Made by a program: the position numbers and the translations under genes
DNA from: Massariosphaeria phaeospora
Taxonomy: Eukaryota; Ascomycota; Dothideomycetes; Pleosporales
Length of the DNA stretch: 64,000 bases
Assembly: GCA_011032825.1 (NCBI GenBank)
Contig: JAADJZ010000038.1
Span: forward strand, 62,001 to 126,000
Direction: 5' to 3'
In this document: positions 11,152-21,001 of the stretch, piece after piece
How positions within the stretch are numbered: position 1 is the stretch's first letter
Layout of the letters: each line of letters begins with the position of its first letter
The notes under the pieces: generated by a model
Seen by the model: the letters and a program-made list of their open reading frames with translations, nothing else
What the model was told of the DNA's origin: nothing
The model's database searches: none

Positions 11152-11556
11152 GTTATTCTAGACCTTTGCTATTAGACATACTATTCTAGACATTACCTAG
11201 TATACTAGATACAATAGAGCTTTGTAAGAATAGAAGTTACAAGTTTACCTATTGCTAGAATCTTCTAGACTAGCAAGAGGATTGCCTAATATAGTCCTGT
11301 ATTACCTCTTTCTCTAGTATAAGTTGTTTCTTACGCGCACTCTAGGTGCAATTACACTCTTCTAAGTTAGCTAGCTCTAGTTAGACGTTGCCCAGTATGC
11401 TAGATTACAACTGTTTACGTTAGCAAGCTCTAGCTAGACATTACCTCGTATGCTGGATACAATTAGCTTTGTAAGGACAGAGTAACTAGTTTACCTATTG
11501 CCAAAATCTCCTACACTGTCAAGAGCCTGCCTGAAGGCCATCTCAATCAGCAATCC
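11152..11556 (+). repeat. Dispersed repeat family 1, two main copies plus a fragment
   Basis: Copy A lies at about 11187-11303 and copy B at about 11424-11545, with a truncated copy at about 11362-11405. Shared blocks in order: GACATTACCT(A/C)GTATRCTRGATACAAT, AGCTTTGTAAG, TAGTTTACCTATTGC, then CTGTCAAGAG and a TTGCCT block. A and B differ mostly by transitions. They fill the tail-to-tail space between the PHD gene and the hydroxyacid dehydrogenase gene; copy B runs up to the stop codon of the latter. Many CTAGA motifs give the stretch an AT-rich look against its neighbours. Confidence 0.75.
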
Positions 11557-12615
11557 TCAAACAACAACATTCATTTCCTGTTCGTTTACCCACGCCTCAA
11601 CTGTATCCTTCAGAATCTGGCCCAGATTTCGGACCGTCCTTTGCGACAGCCAAGCCAGATGCGGGCTCAGCGTAATATTCAACCCCTTAGCCTCGTCCCC
11701 CAGCAGCGGAGTATCGCCCGGCCCTTCCACCGGCTCCTGCTCGAACACGTCGGTCGCGTAGCCGGCGATTTGCCCAGCTCTCAGGGCCTGCACGACTGCC
11801 GCTTCGTTGACAATGCCGCCGCGCGAGATGTTCACGAGCACCGCGTACGGCGACATGGTCTCGAACTCGCGTGTGGATAGGAGGTTCAGCGTTTCGGGGT
11901 TGCGCGGGAGAGACAGGACGAGGACGGTACAGCGGCGCAGGACTTGGTCGAAGGGGACGCGGTCGTCGCGGTGCGGGAGGGCGGTTTTCGCGCGGCGATG
12001 AGGACTTGCATGCCCAGGGCGCGTCCGAGGGCTGCAATGCGCTTGCCTACAACCACCACCGTCAGTCGTTAGTTGTCTGGAAACCACCACCGGGTTGTTG
12101 CACCCACCCAGGCCGCCATAGCCCACAACACCCAGTACCTCATCGCCGCACGTCAGCGGCGGCTTCCCATCCGCAAACTTCAGATGCTTCCCCAGCGAGC
12201 CGTGCGTCTTCCACTCGCTGGGCACCTGGCGCACCAAACCGTCGAGCAGCACGGTGCGCCGCCGCGCTGCGAAGTACAGACTGAGGGCGCTCTCGGACAC
12301 GGCGTCCAGGTTCGCGGCCGGGCAGTTTGTGACGCGCAGGCCGCGCTTGCGGCATGCGGCGAGGTCGACCGGGTCGGTGCCCGCGGCCATGACGGCGACC
12401 AGGCGCAGGTGCGGCGTCACGGCGGGGTGCAGCGTTGCGGCGTCTATGCGGGCCGTCGTGACGATGATGATAGTGGCATTGCGGACGCGCGCGGCGACGT
12501 CGGCGGGTAGGGTGTGGTCGTAGGACGTCAGCGTGTAGGTGACGTGTGGGGGGAAGTCGAAGGACGGCGGGAGGGGCTGCATCAGGCGCTCCAGAGCGAC
12601 GATTTCGTGATGCAT
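11557..12615 (-). pseudogene. D-isomer-specific 2-hydroxyacid dehydrogenase with apparent frameshift
   Basis: The protein resembles NAD(P)-dependent D-2-hydroxyacid dehydrogenases (glycerate/hydroxypyruvate/phosphoglycerate type). Seen: start MHHEIVALERL, substrate-domain motif VAVMAAGTDPVDLAACRKRG, then the Rossmann GxGxxG (VVGYGGLG). An intron at 12107-12047 (GTGGGT...TTGTAG) is expected, because splicing gives GKRIAALGRALGMQVLIAAR, the correct family sequence. Beyond a run of four A/T at about 11985-11988 the correct frame is one base off; the downstream catalytic part (LVNISRGGIVNE with Arg, DVFEQEP with Glu, LSPHLAW with His) is intact in that shifted frame. The unspliced frame is open for 352 codons but replaces the nucleotide-binding segment with nonsense. 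Either a one-base deletion, a sequencing error, or a recent pseudogene. Confidence 0.7.
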
Positions 12616-13462
12616 GGTCCTGGCTGCTCCATTGTTACAGACACTTTTTGTCTTCTTATAAGACGGCTGTCACATTTTGGTGTTCAATACGAAGTAATAG
12701 CTGGGCATCAATGGTAGGGCGTGGATTGCTTTTTAGTAGGACCAGATCAGTAATGGCAGTCGCGTGTCATCTGTCATCTATCATCTGTCATCTGTCACAT
12801 GCCAGGACCCTTCATCATCTTCGGCCTCGTTTGAGCAACAAAAAAGACAACGCTCGTCCCAATAACCTTTTACCATATCAGAGCCGTCACGTCCGAAAGC
12901 CAATCGCCATAAGTGGGGATGGTGTCGGCCTCCTATTGGCTACCTTTTCCCTTTGGCCACGCGAACCCCACCACCCAAGTGCCGTCGCTGTGTTCCCCCA
13001 CCACCACCACCACCCACCACACTAAAATTACTGCCACCGAAGCATCGCCGTCGCGGTCGCCATCGCCCATCATGCTGGACATGGCCTCTCGGGATCCTGC
13101 TCCCTTCCACACAGCTGCCAGCACGTCTGCTATGACTGGCTAGCCTTACGGAATCGTTCTCGGCGGCCCGTCACTCGGCGCGTCCTTCGCTGCGATCCAA
13201 CACCGGCGGGCCCCATCAGCAACGAACGCCAAGCTCCAAACTAATCTCTTCTAACCCCAGCCCGGCCTCGCGCCGCTCCCGACTGCATCGACTTGCCTCT
13301 TTCCTGGTAGCGGGACAGTACCATGCCGCCGCCTGGCCGGCCATTTGCAGCATTCAAAACCCGTCGCGTGCCCACCCCATGCCACATTTTTAGTAAGACG
13401 AACGACCCATCCGTCCCACCTCTGACGATACCGCACTTCCCTCGCGATATAAGCTGCTCGCC
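12616..13462. other. Divergent promoter region with short repeats
   Basis: The region separates two divergent genes (dehydrogenase leftward, permease rightward). It holds a TGTCATC(T/A) array at about 12766-12799 and a CAC/ACC-rich tract at about 12999-13021. Open frames here have no protein support. Confidence 0.5.
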
Positions 13463-15418
13463 ATGGCTGACGCCCGCGCCTACGGGATCCAGTCCGACGC
13501 CTATGCTGCCGAAATCGACCTCACCCATCGCGGTCCCGCCAAAGAGAGGAAATTGAGTCTGGCTGCACGGCGCGCGGGCGAAGATGGCGCCAATAACTCA
13601 GCCGACGACCTGCTCGCTGCAATGGGCTACAAGTCGGAGCTGGTGCGATCGCGGTCTACGCTCCAGGTCGCTTTCATGTCTTTTGTCCTTGCGTCCATTC
13701 CGTACGGCCTGGCGACGACGTTCTACTATCCGCTCGTTGGCGGAGGACCAGCCAACATCATCTGGGGCTGGCTCGCCGTGTCTCTCATCATCCTCTGCGT
13801 TGCAGCGTCTCTGGGAGAGATCACAAGCGTATTTCCCACGGCTGGCGGCGTCTACTACCAGACCTTCATGCTTGCGCCGCCCTCGTATCGCTTGATCGCA
13901 TCGTGGATTTGCGGATGGGCATTTGTCGTGGGCAACATTACCATCACGCTCGCCGTGAACTTTGGTACCACTCTGTTCCTAGCCAGCTGCATCAATGTCT
14001 TCGAGGTCGAGGGGCCCGAGGGACCCGTGGGCATCTTCGCTGCCAAACCCTGGCAAATATACCTCATCTTTTTCGCCCTCACCTTGCTCACCAATGCCGT
14101 TTCGTCGTTGGGCAACCGTTGGCTGCCAATACTAGATGTGAGATTTGGATCCCCAAAGCGCCTGCCAAAAAAGGCTTTACTTACCCAGAACTAGACTTTC
14201 GCCATCTTTTGGACCTTTGCTGGCCTCATTGCCATAGTCGTGAGCGTACTGGCAGTTGCGAAGAATGGCCGCCACAACGCGTCTTATGTGTTTGGTGAAT
14301 TCGACCCAAGCAACTCTGGCTGGCCGGCAGGCTGGTCCTTTTGTGTTGGCCTATTACACGCAGCCTATGCGACATCCTCGACTGGCATGATCGTCTCGTG
14401 AGCTCGCCCTGCCAATGCACTACTTTCTGGCACTTCTCCCTATGCACCCTTCCCATGCTCTTTCCAACACACTCTCCTCTCCCGAGCGACTTCTTCTCCG
14501 AAAGCGACGGCGATAACTCGGTATTTGCTACCCTCGTCTGGTCATTGGCTAACCGTTTCACCCTGCAGAATGTGCGAAGAGGTAGAGCAACCCGCCACCC
14601 AGGTTCCCAAAGCCATGGTAGGCACCATCATCCTCAACACGTTTGCCGGCCTCGTGTTCCTTATTCCCCTCGTCTTCGTCATGCCCCCTCAAGCGGAGCT
14701 CGCCGCGCTCGCGTCAGCGCAACCCATCCCGCCCATCATCAAATCCGCCATTGGCTCTTCAGGGGGGGCCATCGGCCTCCTCTTCCCTCTCCTTGTTCTG
14801 GCCATCTTCTGCGGCATCGGATGCACCACCGCAGCGTCGCGCGCGACCTGGGCGTTTGCACGCGACGGCGCCATTCCCGGTGCCAAGTGGTGGGCGAAGG
14901 TCAACCCGAAACTCGACGTCCCGCTTAACGCTATGATGCTCAGCATGGCCGTCCAGCTTGTACTAGGCCTGCTCTACTTCGGCTCTTCAGCGGCCTTCAA
15001 CGCCTTCTCGGGCGTGGGCGTCATCTGCCTGACGCTCAGCTACGGGGTTCCCATCGCCGTGAGCTTGATCGGCGGCCGCAAACACGTCAAAGAGGGCGGT
15101 TTCTATCTCGGCGCCCTCGGCACTTTCTGCAACGTCGTCTCCATATGTACGTCTTTGGTTGTGAAAGCTATACTGCGGAATCCTGCTAACAGTAGTCTAG
15201 GCTGGACCGCGCTCGCTATTCCGCTGTTTTGCATGCCGACGGCAATCCCAGTCACTGCGCAATTCATGAACTACGCTTCCGTCGTGTTTTTCGCCTTCTT
15301 CGTCGTCGCGACGGCGTGGTACTTTGTCTGGGGTAAGAAGAATTACCGCGGCCCGCCTACGCATGAGGATGCCATTCTCGAAGCGCGCAGGGCGAGCGTG
15401 GTCAGCCAAAAAATCTGA
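13463..15418 (+). CDS. APC-family amino acid/choline/GABA permease
   Basis: Four exons, 13463-14137, 14195-14397, 14569-15146 and 15201-15418, sum to 558 codons (557 aa), typical of fungal GABA/choline permeases of the amino acid-polyamine-choline superfamily. After a hydrophilic N-terminus come about 12 hydrophobic segments. Family landmarks are LGEITSVFPTAGGVYYQ (TM3 region), EEVEQPATQVPKAMVGTI, the conserved loop SRATWAFARDGAIPGAKWWA, and FGSSAAFNAFSGVGVICLTL. It should act at the plasma membrane, importing small amines or amino acids. Substrate cannot be assigned; Uga4-like GABA and Hnm1-like choline carriers share these motifs. It shares a divergent intergenic space with the D-2-hydroxyacid dehydrogenase. 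Confidence 0.9.
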
Positions 15419-16061
15419 TAAGGCGAGAGTGGATAGAATTCTTCTTTTGAGTTTACAGACTTGGAGAGCTAGAAATGACTAGCTGGTGGGTGGGGGATGT
15501 ACGATTGCATGTTGGAAGAAAGATACCACGTCGGGCGGCACGCTTGTGAGTGGGGTTGAGCTTCGTTGTATGGGTGCCCATAGTTCTGATTCTTGGTACT
15601 GAACTTTACAAGTATGCTCTAGTAATCCAGGCATCTTGCCGCATGTGTTTCTGACTTTTGTTGCAGCGTTTGGAATTTGATATACCAGGAATACTTGCGT
15701 CATTGTGATCATCATTCTGCTGATCTGTTCTGGACGCGTGGCAACTCCCTAGCCTAATCCATTGTCGATGCGCACCTAGGCGATAATACTGCTCGCATCT
15801 CTGCGATTTCTCTGTTAAATGTTACTTCGTATGCGGGATATAATAGGGCTTTGTAGACATAGAGGGAACCACTTACCTACTGCCAAAAACACGTGTACTG
15901 TCGAGAGGATTGCATAAAGTCCATCTTGGAGAGCAATAAATTCCGCTAGAGCGTAGCTGTACACATGTTTGCTAAGAAAAGGTAGCGTGTTCGGGGCACA
16001 AATACAGACGTGGTATTGACAAAGGTTGGTCGACGGTTCGATACATACAATGTAGTCACTT
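15419..16061. other. Tail-to-tail intergenic space with repeat family 1 copy
   Basis: No gene. The 3' flanks of the permease and the methyltransferase meet here. Copy C of dispersed repeat family 1 occupies about 15818-15940. Confidence 0.6.
15818..15940 (+). repeat. Dispersed repeat family 1, copy C
   Basis: The copy reads GTTACTTCGTATGCGGGATATAAT, GGGCTTTGTAGACATAGAG, CTTACCTACTGCC and CTGTCGAGAGGATTGC in the same order as copies at 11187 and 11424. It also retains the downstream AGTCCATCTTGGAGAGCAAT block seen in part in copies B and D. Confidence 0.75.
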
Positions 16062-17472
16062 TTACAGTCCGCGTGTCCCACCGGAGGTCTGCTCGCCGGG
16101 CTCGTTCTTCTTCCTCGCGATCCAGAACGTGGGCTTATAGGTGTTTTGCAACATACTCCTCGGATTGGAAATGTAACCCGTTTTGATTGTCCCGTGCTCG
16201 GATTTCTCCATGCTGAATCCCAGATGCTCGACCAGCGCCATCACTTCCTCGTTCGTCAGTTCCACAGATCCGGGGTCCGCAATCCCTGCGTCTTCCACTT
16301 CGTCGGCGGGCGCCTTCTTCAGCTCGCTGTCTTCGCTGGAAGCCTGTGAGCGAGCTGCGTGGTGCCAGAGCAAGGGCCCCAGGTTTATCCATATACCGTT
16401 CGGTTTGAGACAGTTGCGCACAGCGTCGATGTACCGGATGATGTTTGGTGCCGTGTCGATGAAGAACACGGTTGCAACGACGTCAAACGTGCCCTGCGCA
16501 TCTGGCTGGCTGTATAACACGCAGAAGTCGCCCGCGGCCATGCTCATCCGCTCAGACGCGGGGACTTTTGAGTTTCGCGTGGTATTGGTAAGCTGGGTTG
16601 CAGGGTGGACGTCGGGGATGGGGAATGTTCGGAATTGGTCGTCGCGGGTGAGGTGGTTGGAGCCGTTGAGAGCAAAAGGCGCAATGGTGTGCTGGCCAAC
16701 GCGGTCTGTGTGATTCAGCAGGAGCGAGCTGGCCATGAGTTCGTGGTATGATATCTCGTTTCCCTCGACGCAGAAGCCGGCGGAACAGATGTCGAAGACT
16801 AGGCGTCCGAGACCAGCGCCTGGGACTAGGACTTTCATTTCTGATCTGTCGAGTTCCGTGGCTTGCTCGCGGCGCTTTGCGAACTCGCTGTGCAGAGCAC
16901 TCATGATCGGCTCGAAGCACTTGTCTCTCTCAGCAGCGCCGTCAGCGCTCCATTCCCTGTAAAACTGATTTACGCAGCTGCGTGCTTTTTCCGCATCGGT
17001 CTGCGTTGTCTTGGCATTGAGACTGTCCATTATGCTGGAATACATCTGGTACTCGTCATGAGCATGCTGCACCGGGACAACCGATGCAACCCATTCGCTG
17101 TCCAGGTGCGGGGCAACGAAGGCATTGAAGCCGGCCGTGAAGATAGCTTCAGCAAGCTCGGTGTTGAGTTCTATGAGATGGTCCAGTTTGGAAAGGGAGT
17201 CTAAGATGGAGAAAGGGGGTCTAGAGAGGAGAGTCCAGTGCTCCGACGGGAGGGAGTAGAATGCTTGTCGGCGGACATGGGTTCCGTTCAGATGGGCTAA
17301 TCGTCGGTAGGATCTAAAAGTCAGAACCAGAGGAGATTAGCTGGGGACAACTTCTCTGCAGAAAAGCATGCGTGACAGCTTACCGGAATGAGTCTAGCAC
17401 GGAGAGAACGTGTTTCTTCTCGTCGGCGTCGCCCATTGGGTTGAAATCGCCATCCCGTTCTTTTGCCGACAT
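16062..17472 (-). CDS. N2227-type carnosine N-methyltransferase-like protein
   Basis: SAM-dependent methyltransferase of the N2227/CARNMT1 family; the animal and yeast members methylate carnosine or related His-containing peptides. Two exons, 17472-17384 and 17313-16062, give 446 aa. The N-terminus is MSAKERDGDFNPMGDADEKK. Seen: SYRRLAHLN and FVAPHLDSEWV in the N-terminal helical region, the SAM-binding motif VLVPGAGLGRLVFD, the family motif GFCVEGNEISYHELMASSLL, GDFCVLYSQPDAQGTFDVVA (motif II/post I), and WINLGPLLWH. The length and all motifs match intact family members. It is divergent from the PAC4-like gene, with about 220 bp between the two start codons, so the two probably share a promoter. 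Confidence 0.93.
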
Positions 17473-17691
17473 TATTGTGAGTTCTGAGTAGTATTGCCTT
17501 TCATTCCACGAAGGGTGACGACCTCGTTGGGTTTAAGGCTGCGAGATCGTAATATAGGTAAAGCAGCTGTTGTAGCGGAGGCGCTCACCAAGTGAAAGGT
17601 GGGTCGGTACAAAGCGCCAAGCAGTTAAATTCCGAGCTAATTCCGGACTGCGTCAACTGCTGCCCGCTGCCCGCCGCCCGCAACACCGCCA

Positions 17692-18229
17692 ATGCCAACG
17701 GCCACGAAGCCTAACCAAAGCATGGAAAGTCTCTCAGCGATGGCTTCTACGCTGCCGAATGGTGCAGCGGCGCATTCCCCAATCGAAGTGTCGTTTCCCC
17801 TCCCTCGAGCGCCGCAAACCAACATCCACATCCAACTGCGGGACAACACGACCTCTATCCTTCTGCTCCTCACCACATCGGCTGCCGAATCGTCCTCGTC
17901 CACGCCGCTGGGTAGTTTCGTATACGCAATGCCAAATGTACGCTTCTTCCAAGTCCGCAGCCTGTCATTGCACATCAGCTAACTACGGTTCTTAGAAATC
18001 ATCTCCTGCGAATACCTATAGTACCGCGCTCTTCACGCACAGTGCGACGATCGACTTTACAACTCGTCTGTCGAAAGTGCTGGCTAGAAAGATTGGCAAG
18101 CCAGTCTATGTAGGGAACTCCATAAGCTTTGCGAGTGCGGGAATGGGTGGTACGGTCGAGGAAGAGATGGAAGGATTTAGGAGGTGTGTGGAGGTTGTTG
18201 TGGGATTACTGGACAAAGAGAGTGTGTAA
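17692..18229 (+). CDS. Proteasome assembly chaperone 4-like protein
   Basis: Two exons, 17692-17937 and 17996-18229, joined in phase 0, give 159 aa. The pattern fits PAC4/Poc4, which with PAC3 helps build the 20S alpha-ring: an N-terminal beta strand (IEVSFPLPR, IHIQLRDNTTSILLLLTTS), then STALFTHSATIDFTTRLSKV, then LARKIGKPVYVGNSI, close to the family's LAxRLAKKTxKQVFVSYN. The C-terminus ends in EEEMEGFRRCVEVVVGLL, matching the conserved RIxEEM helix. The family is poorly conserved, so the call rests on the overall order of motifs and length. An internal Met at 17722 could also serve as start. Confidence 0.8.
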
Positions 18230-18481
18230 AATATTTGAGTTTGGAGCTATCCTGGACAGCTAGCGGGTCTGATCAACGAACCAGTGTTGTACCACGTAAC
18301 ATAGTACTCTGTTAGGGGTAAGGTGAGTCCCACGCATTGAGAGCAGTACTAGGGCTGACACAAATTGCAGGCATACTTACATCTTCACACCAAACACGAA
18401 GGGAAGATTGTCAAATGATTTGTTTTATTCGAGACGGATCGTTAAAGCTGTTGATGCCCAAATGGACACAACAACCATCTT

Positions 18482-18833
18482 CTACTTCATGTCGTTCAAG
18501 CGCTCCTTAGCACTCTCCTTCGCCTCGTCAGACACGTTGGGGTTCTTTAGAGTTGCCTTCAGGCCTCCAGCACTACAAGCATGGTCAGATGTGCCCGGGG
18601 AAAGCTGCCAAAAGTTTCAACGTACACATTGTTGGGGTTCTTGCCCTCTTGTGAGTCGTTTCCGGTCTCTCCACCACCAAGCTGGTTCTCAAGCACGTCA
18701 CGCGAGTTCTGCTTAGACTCCTCGGAGGTGTCTTGAAGGTGTCAGCCCTCGTACTCTGTTCATAGGCAGAGAACTCACTTGGGTTATTGATGTTGGCCTT
18801 GTGACCGCCGATGACGTTGCCGGTGTTGGACAT
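18482..18833 (-). CDS. con-6: Conidiation-specific protein 6 (con-6 family)
   Basis: Three short exons; the first two run 18833-18779 and from 18731. The protein of about 80 aa carries the two diagnostic con-6 repeats: NTGNVIGGHKANINNPNTSE with ESKQNSRDVLENQLG, and NNVAGGLKATLKNPNVSDEA with KESAKERLNDM. Con-6 genes in Neurospora and Aspergillus are strongly induced during conidiation, by light and by stress, and encode small hydrophilic, probably disordered proteins in spores. The upstream region contains a TATA element and a stress-response-like CCCCT, consistent with inducible expression. Confidence 0.95.
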
Positions 18834-19864
18834 TCTGAACTATTGGCGAAATTGAGGATGCTGAGTAGGATGTGTGCTGTTGATTACGTCTGAAGTTGGA
18901 GAAGTGATGGATATGGAGGGTCCCCCTGAGAGCGGACTGCGAGAGGTCTTTATATCCTTCAATCGCCCACTCGCTGGAAGATGGTTTAGCTAAAGAAGGC
19001 ATAGAGGCCCCACGCCGTGTGTTTGGCGTCCACGCCTATGGTGTCTGTGACATGAGTATCGGTGGGCCAGTCGCCTTGTCGATTCGATCTCCCCCAGTTT
19101 TCTTGTGCACTGGCGAAAGCATATCGCAGCAGCATTGACGTAGCTAAGCCAGTTGCGGTAGATGGAAGATGTCATGGTGCTGAATCGTAAACATCCCACA
19201 GTACACTTACAACTGGCGAGCGGTGAAGATTCTACGCTTGGAAGGGAGCTACGGCATTTTCCCAGGGCACCGGCAGTCCGAACATGGGAAAGATGAGGGG
19301 CAATATGGTGCCTGGCGATGCCTGCTTCCCCGTCCCGCTTCCAGGTCGATCTGAGATCTCGCATGCGGGCAGTTCTGAACGTCGGATACATGACGTCAAT
19401 ACCCCAGCTACTGCACGCGTCGGTCCCGACGATATCGCAGTGAACGCGCTAGCACGAGTCGCGGTGCTCATATCCTCAACACCACATGTACGTTGTTCAA
19501 CCCACCCATCGCCAAAGGTCTCGGCAGCCTGCATCCTACATCACGTTCGTGACTTGTTATTGTCGGTAGATACTGCGTCCAAACACTGCACCAACATCCG
19601 TACAACAGGTCGAAAGCTATCTGACGTCAGCATCCGACATACGTCACGTCGGATACATAGGTTGTAAGCATCTTCAATAGATGATTAACCTACTTCCTTT
19701 TCTGGAATACGGTTGCTGATGCCTAGCGCTAGTAAAATGGCCTCATCATTTTCTATCATGTAAAACGCTAACTAATCTTGTTGGCCAGTGTCTACCACAA
19801 CTGAGGTTGGGCTATCCCGGTGTCAGCTGAGACACTACCGTCGCGACTTCGCCGTGCAGACTGT
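18834..19864. other. Intergenic, no supportable gene
   Basis: Upstream flank of con-6 and 3' flank of the MDR reductase. Open frames at 19232-19667 on both strands overlap each other and lack domains. The stretch has several ACGTCA/TGACGT-type motifs (about 19389-19393 and 19621-19650), possible bZIP sites, but I cannot tie them to a gene. Confidence 0.45.
18921..18957 (-). promoter_or_regulatory. con-6 promoter elements: STRE-like CCCCT and TATA
   Basis: On the minus strand GATATAAAG lies at about 18948-18956, roughly 115 nt before the con-6 start. An AGGGG core (CCCCT on the plus strand, about 18923-18927) matches the Msn2/4-type stress-response element. Assignment is by consensus only. 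Confidence 0.5.
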
Positions 19865-21001
19865 CTATTCTTGCGGGTTGATGACAATCTTAGCTTTGAC
19901 TTTGCCTTCGAAAACGTCTACACTGGCTTGTTGCAGCGCCGACAGGCCTCCCTCGCGGCGGGAAAATTTGACTGGCTCGACCAAGTACTCTCGTAGTACT
20001 TGGGGAAGATATTCACCGTACCACCAGGCTCGGAACGAGCTATGTTCATCTTGCTGTGCTGCCTGAGAAAAGGGCTTGTACACTCTTTCCACATTAGGCG
20101 GTAAATCGATATCACCCCCCAATACCGAGGCAAACGTCCCGCCCTGTGGCTGTAGTAAAGACGCAAGTGCTTTTTGCGATGCGACGTCTCCGCTGGCCGT
20201 CAACAAATACTTGTACGGGCCCAACTCACGAAGTCTCCCGACGACATCAGCAGCTTTATAATCGACAACCTCGAACGCTCCAAGCTTTTTCTGACGCTCA
20301 ACATCGTGAGGTGAAGCTGTGACAACTATTGTATGCCCAACCTGGTAAGTGTTAATACCTACTTCCACTTGATTTGGAAGGTAGTGCCGTGGGGTGGGAG
20401 TACTTACAATCTTTGCATACTGAACTGCATATGATCCAACTGCACCCCCCGCACCCCAAACGAGCACTTTCTCTTCAGCGTCACCCGTTCCCGGCTTTCC
20501 CATTCCAAGGAAGAGATGGAGAGCCCCTACAGCCGTTTGCAGTGGAAAGTCGATCAATACCGCCTGTTCGAAAGTAACATCTCCGATCTAACGAATATCA
20601 TGAGCCGCGTCTAACTGTATAGCATATATACATACCCGCGCTACAGTTCTAGCATCTGCAGTCACCAGCTTCTGCCAGGTACCTTCGCGAAGATTCGCCT
20701 CGCTCTTCACATATGCTCTTGTGTCAAAGACCACCCGATCACCAACATCAAGCCCCTTCACGTTTTTTCCTAGCACTTTCACGACGCCCGCTCCGCTTGT
20801 TCCAAGAACTACTGGATAGTTATACAGGGGACCAGCTCCTGTATAGCCTCCCAGGAGCATTTTCACATCCAAGGGCTGGACAGCCACAGCATGGTTTTCG
20901 ATCAAAACCTCTCCGGGTCCTGGCATTTTGGCTACAACTTCAGTAACCTCTAAGCCATCTCCAGCAGAAGGTATCAACGCAGCCGTACTTCCGATAGCCA
21001 T
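19865..21001 (-). CDS. Medium-chain dehydrogenase/reductase (quinone oxidoreductase/enoyl reductase type)
   Basis: Three exons, 21001-20636, 20587-20408 and 20341-19865, all phase 0, give 340 aa. The N-terminal GroES-like domain includes MPGPGEVLIENHAVAVQPLD, VVLGTSGAGVVKVLG and LDVGDRVVF. The Rossmann domain has VLVWGAGGAVGSYAVQYAKI followed by VVTASPHDVERQKKLGAFEV. No structural-zinc cysteine cluster is seen, so this is a zinc-free NADPH-dependent reductase of the kind often annotated as ToxD-like or trans-enoyl reductase. Such enzymes sometimes serve polyketide synthases, but no synthase is within the window, so a general reductase role is more likely here. Confidence 0.9.

Noticed and set aside
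16015..16050. B-box-like GGTTCGATAC
   Set aside because: No A box or acceptor-stem pairing upstream; it is a chance match near the methyltransferase stop.
19865..21001. MDR reductase as part of a polyketide cluster
   Set aside because: No polyketide synthase, NRPS, terpene synthase or P450 is present in the window.
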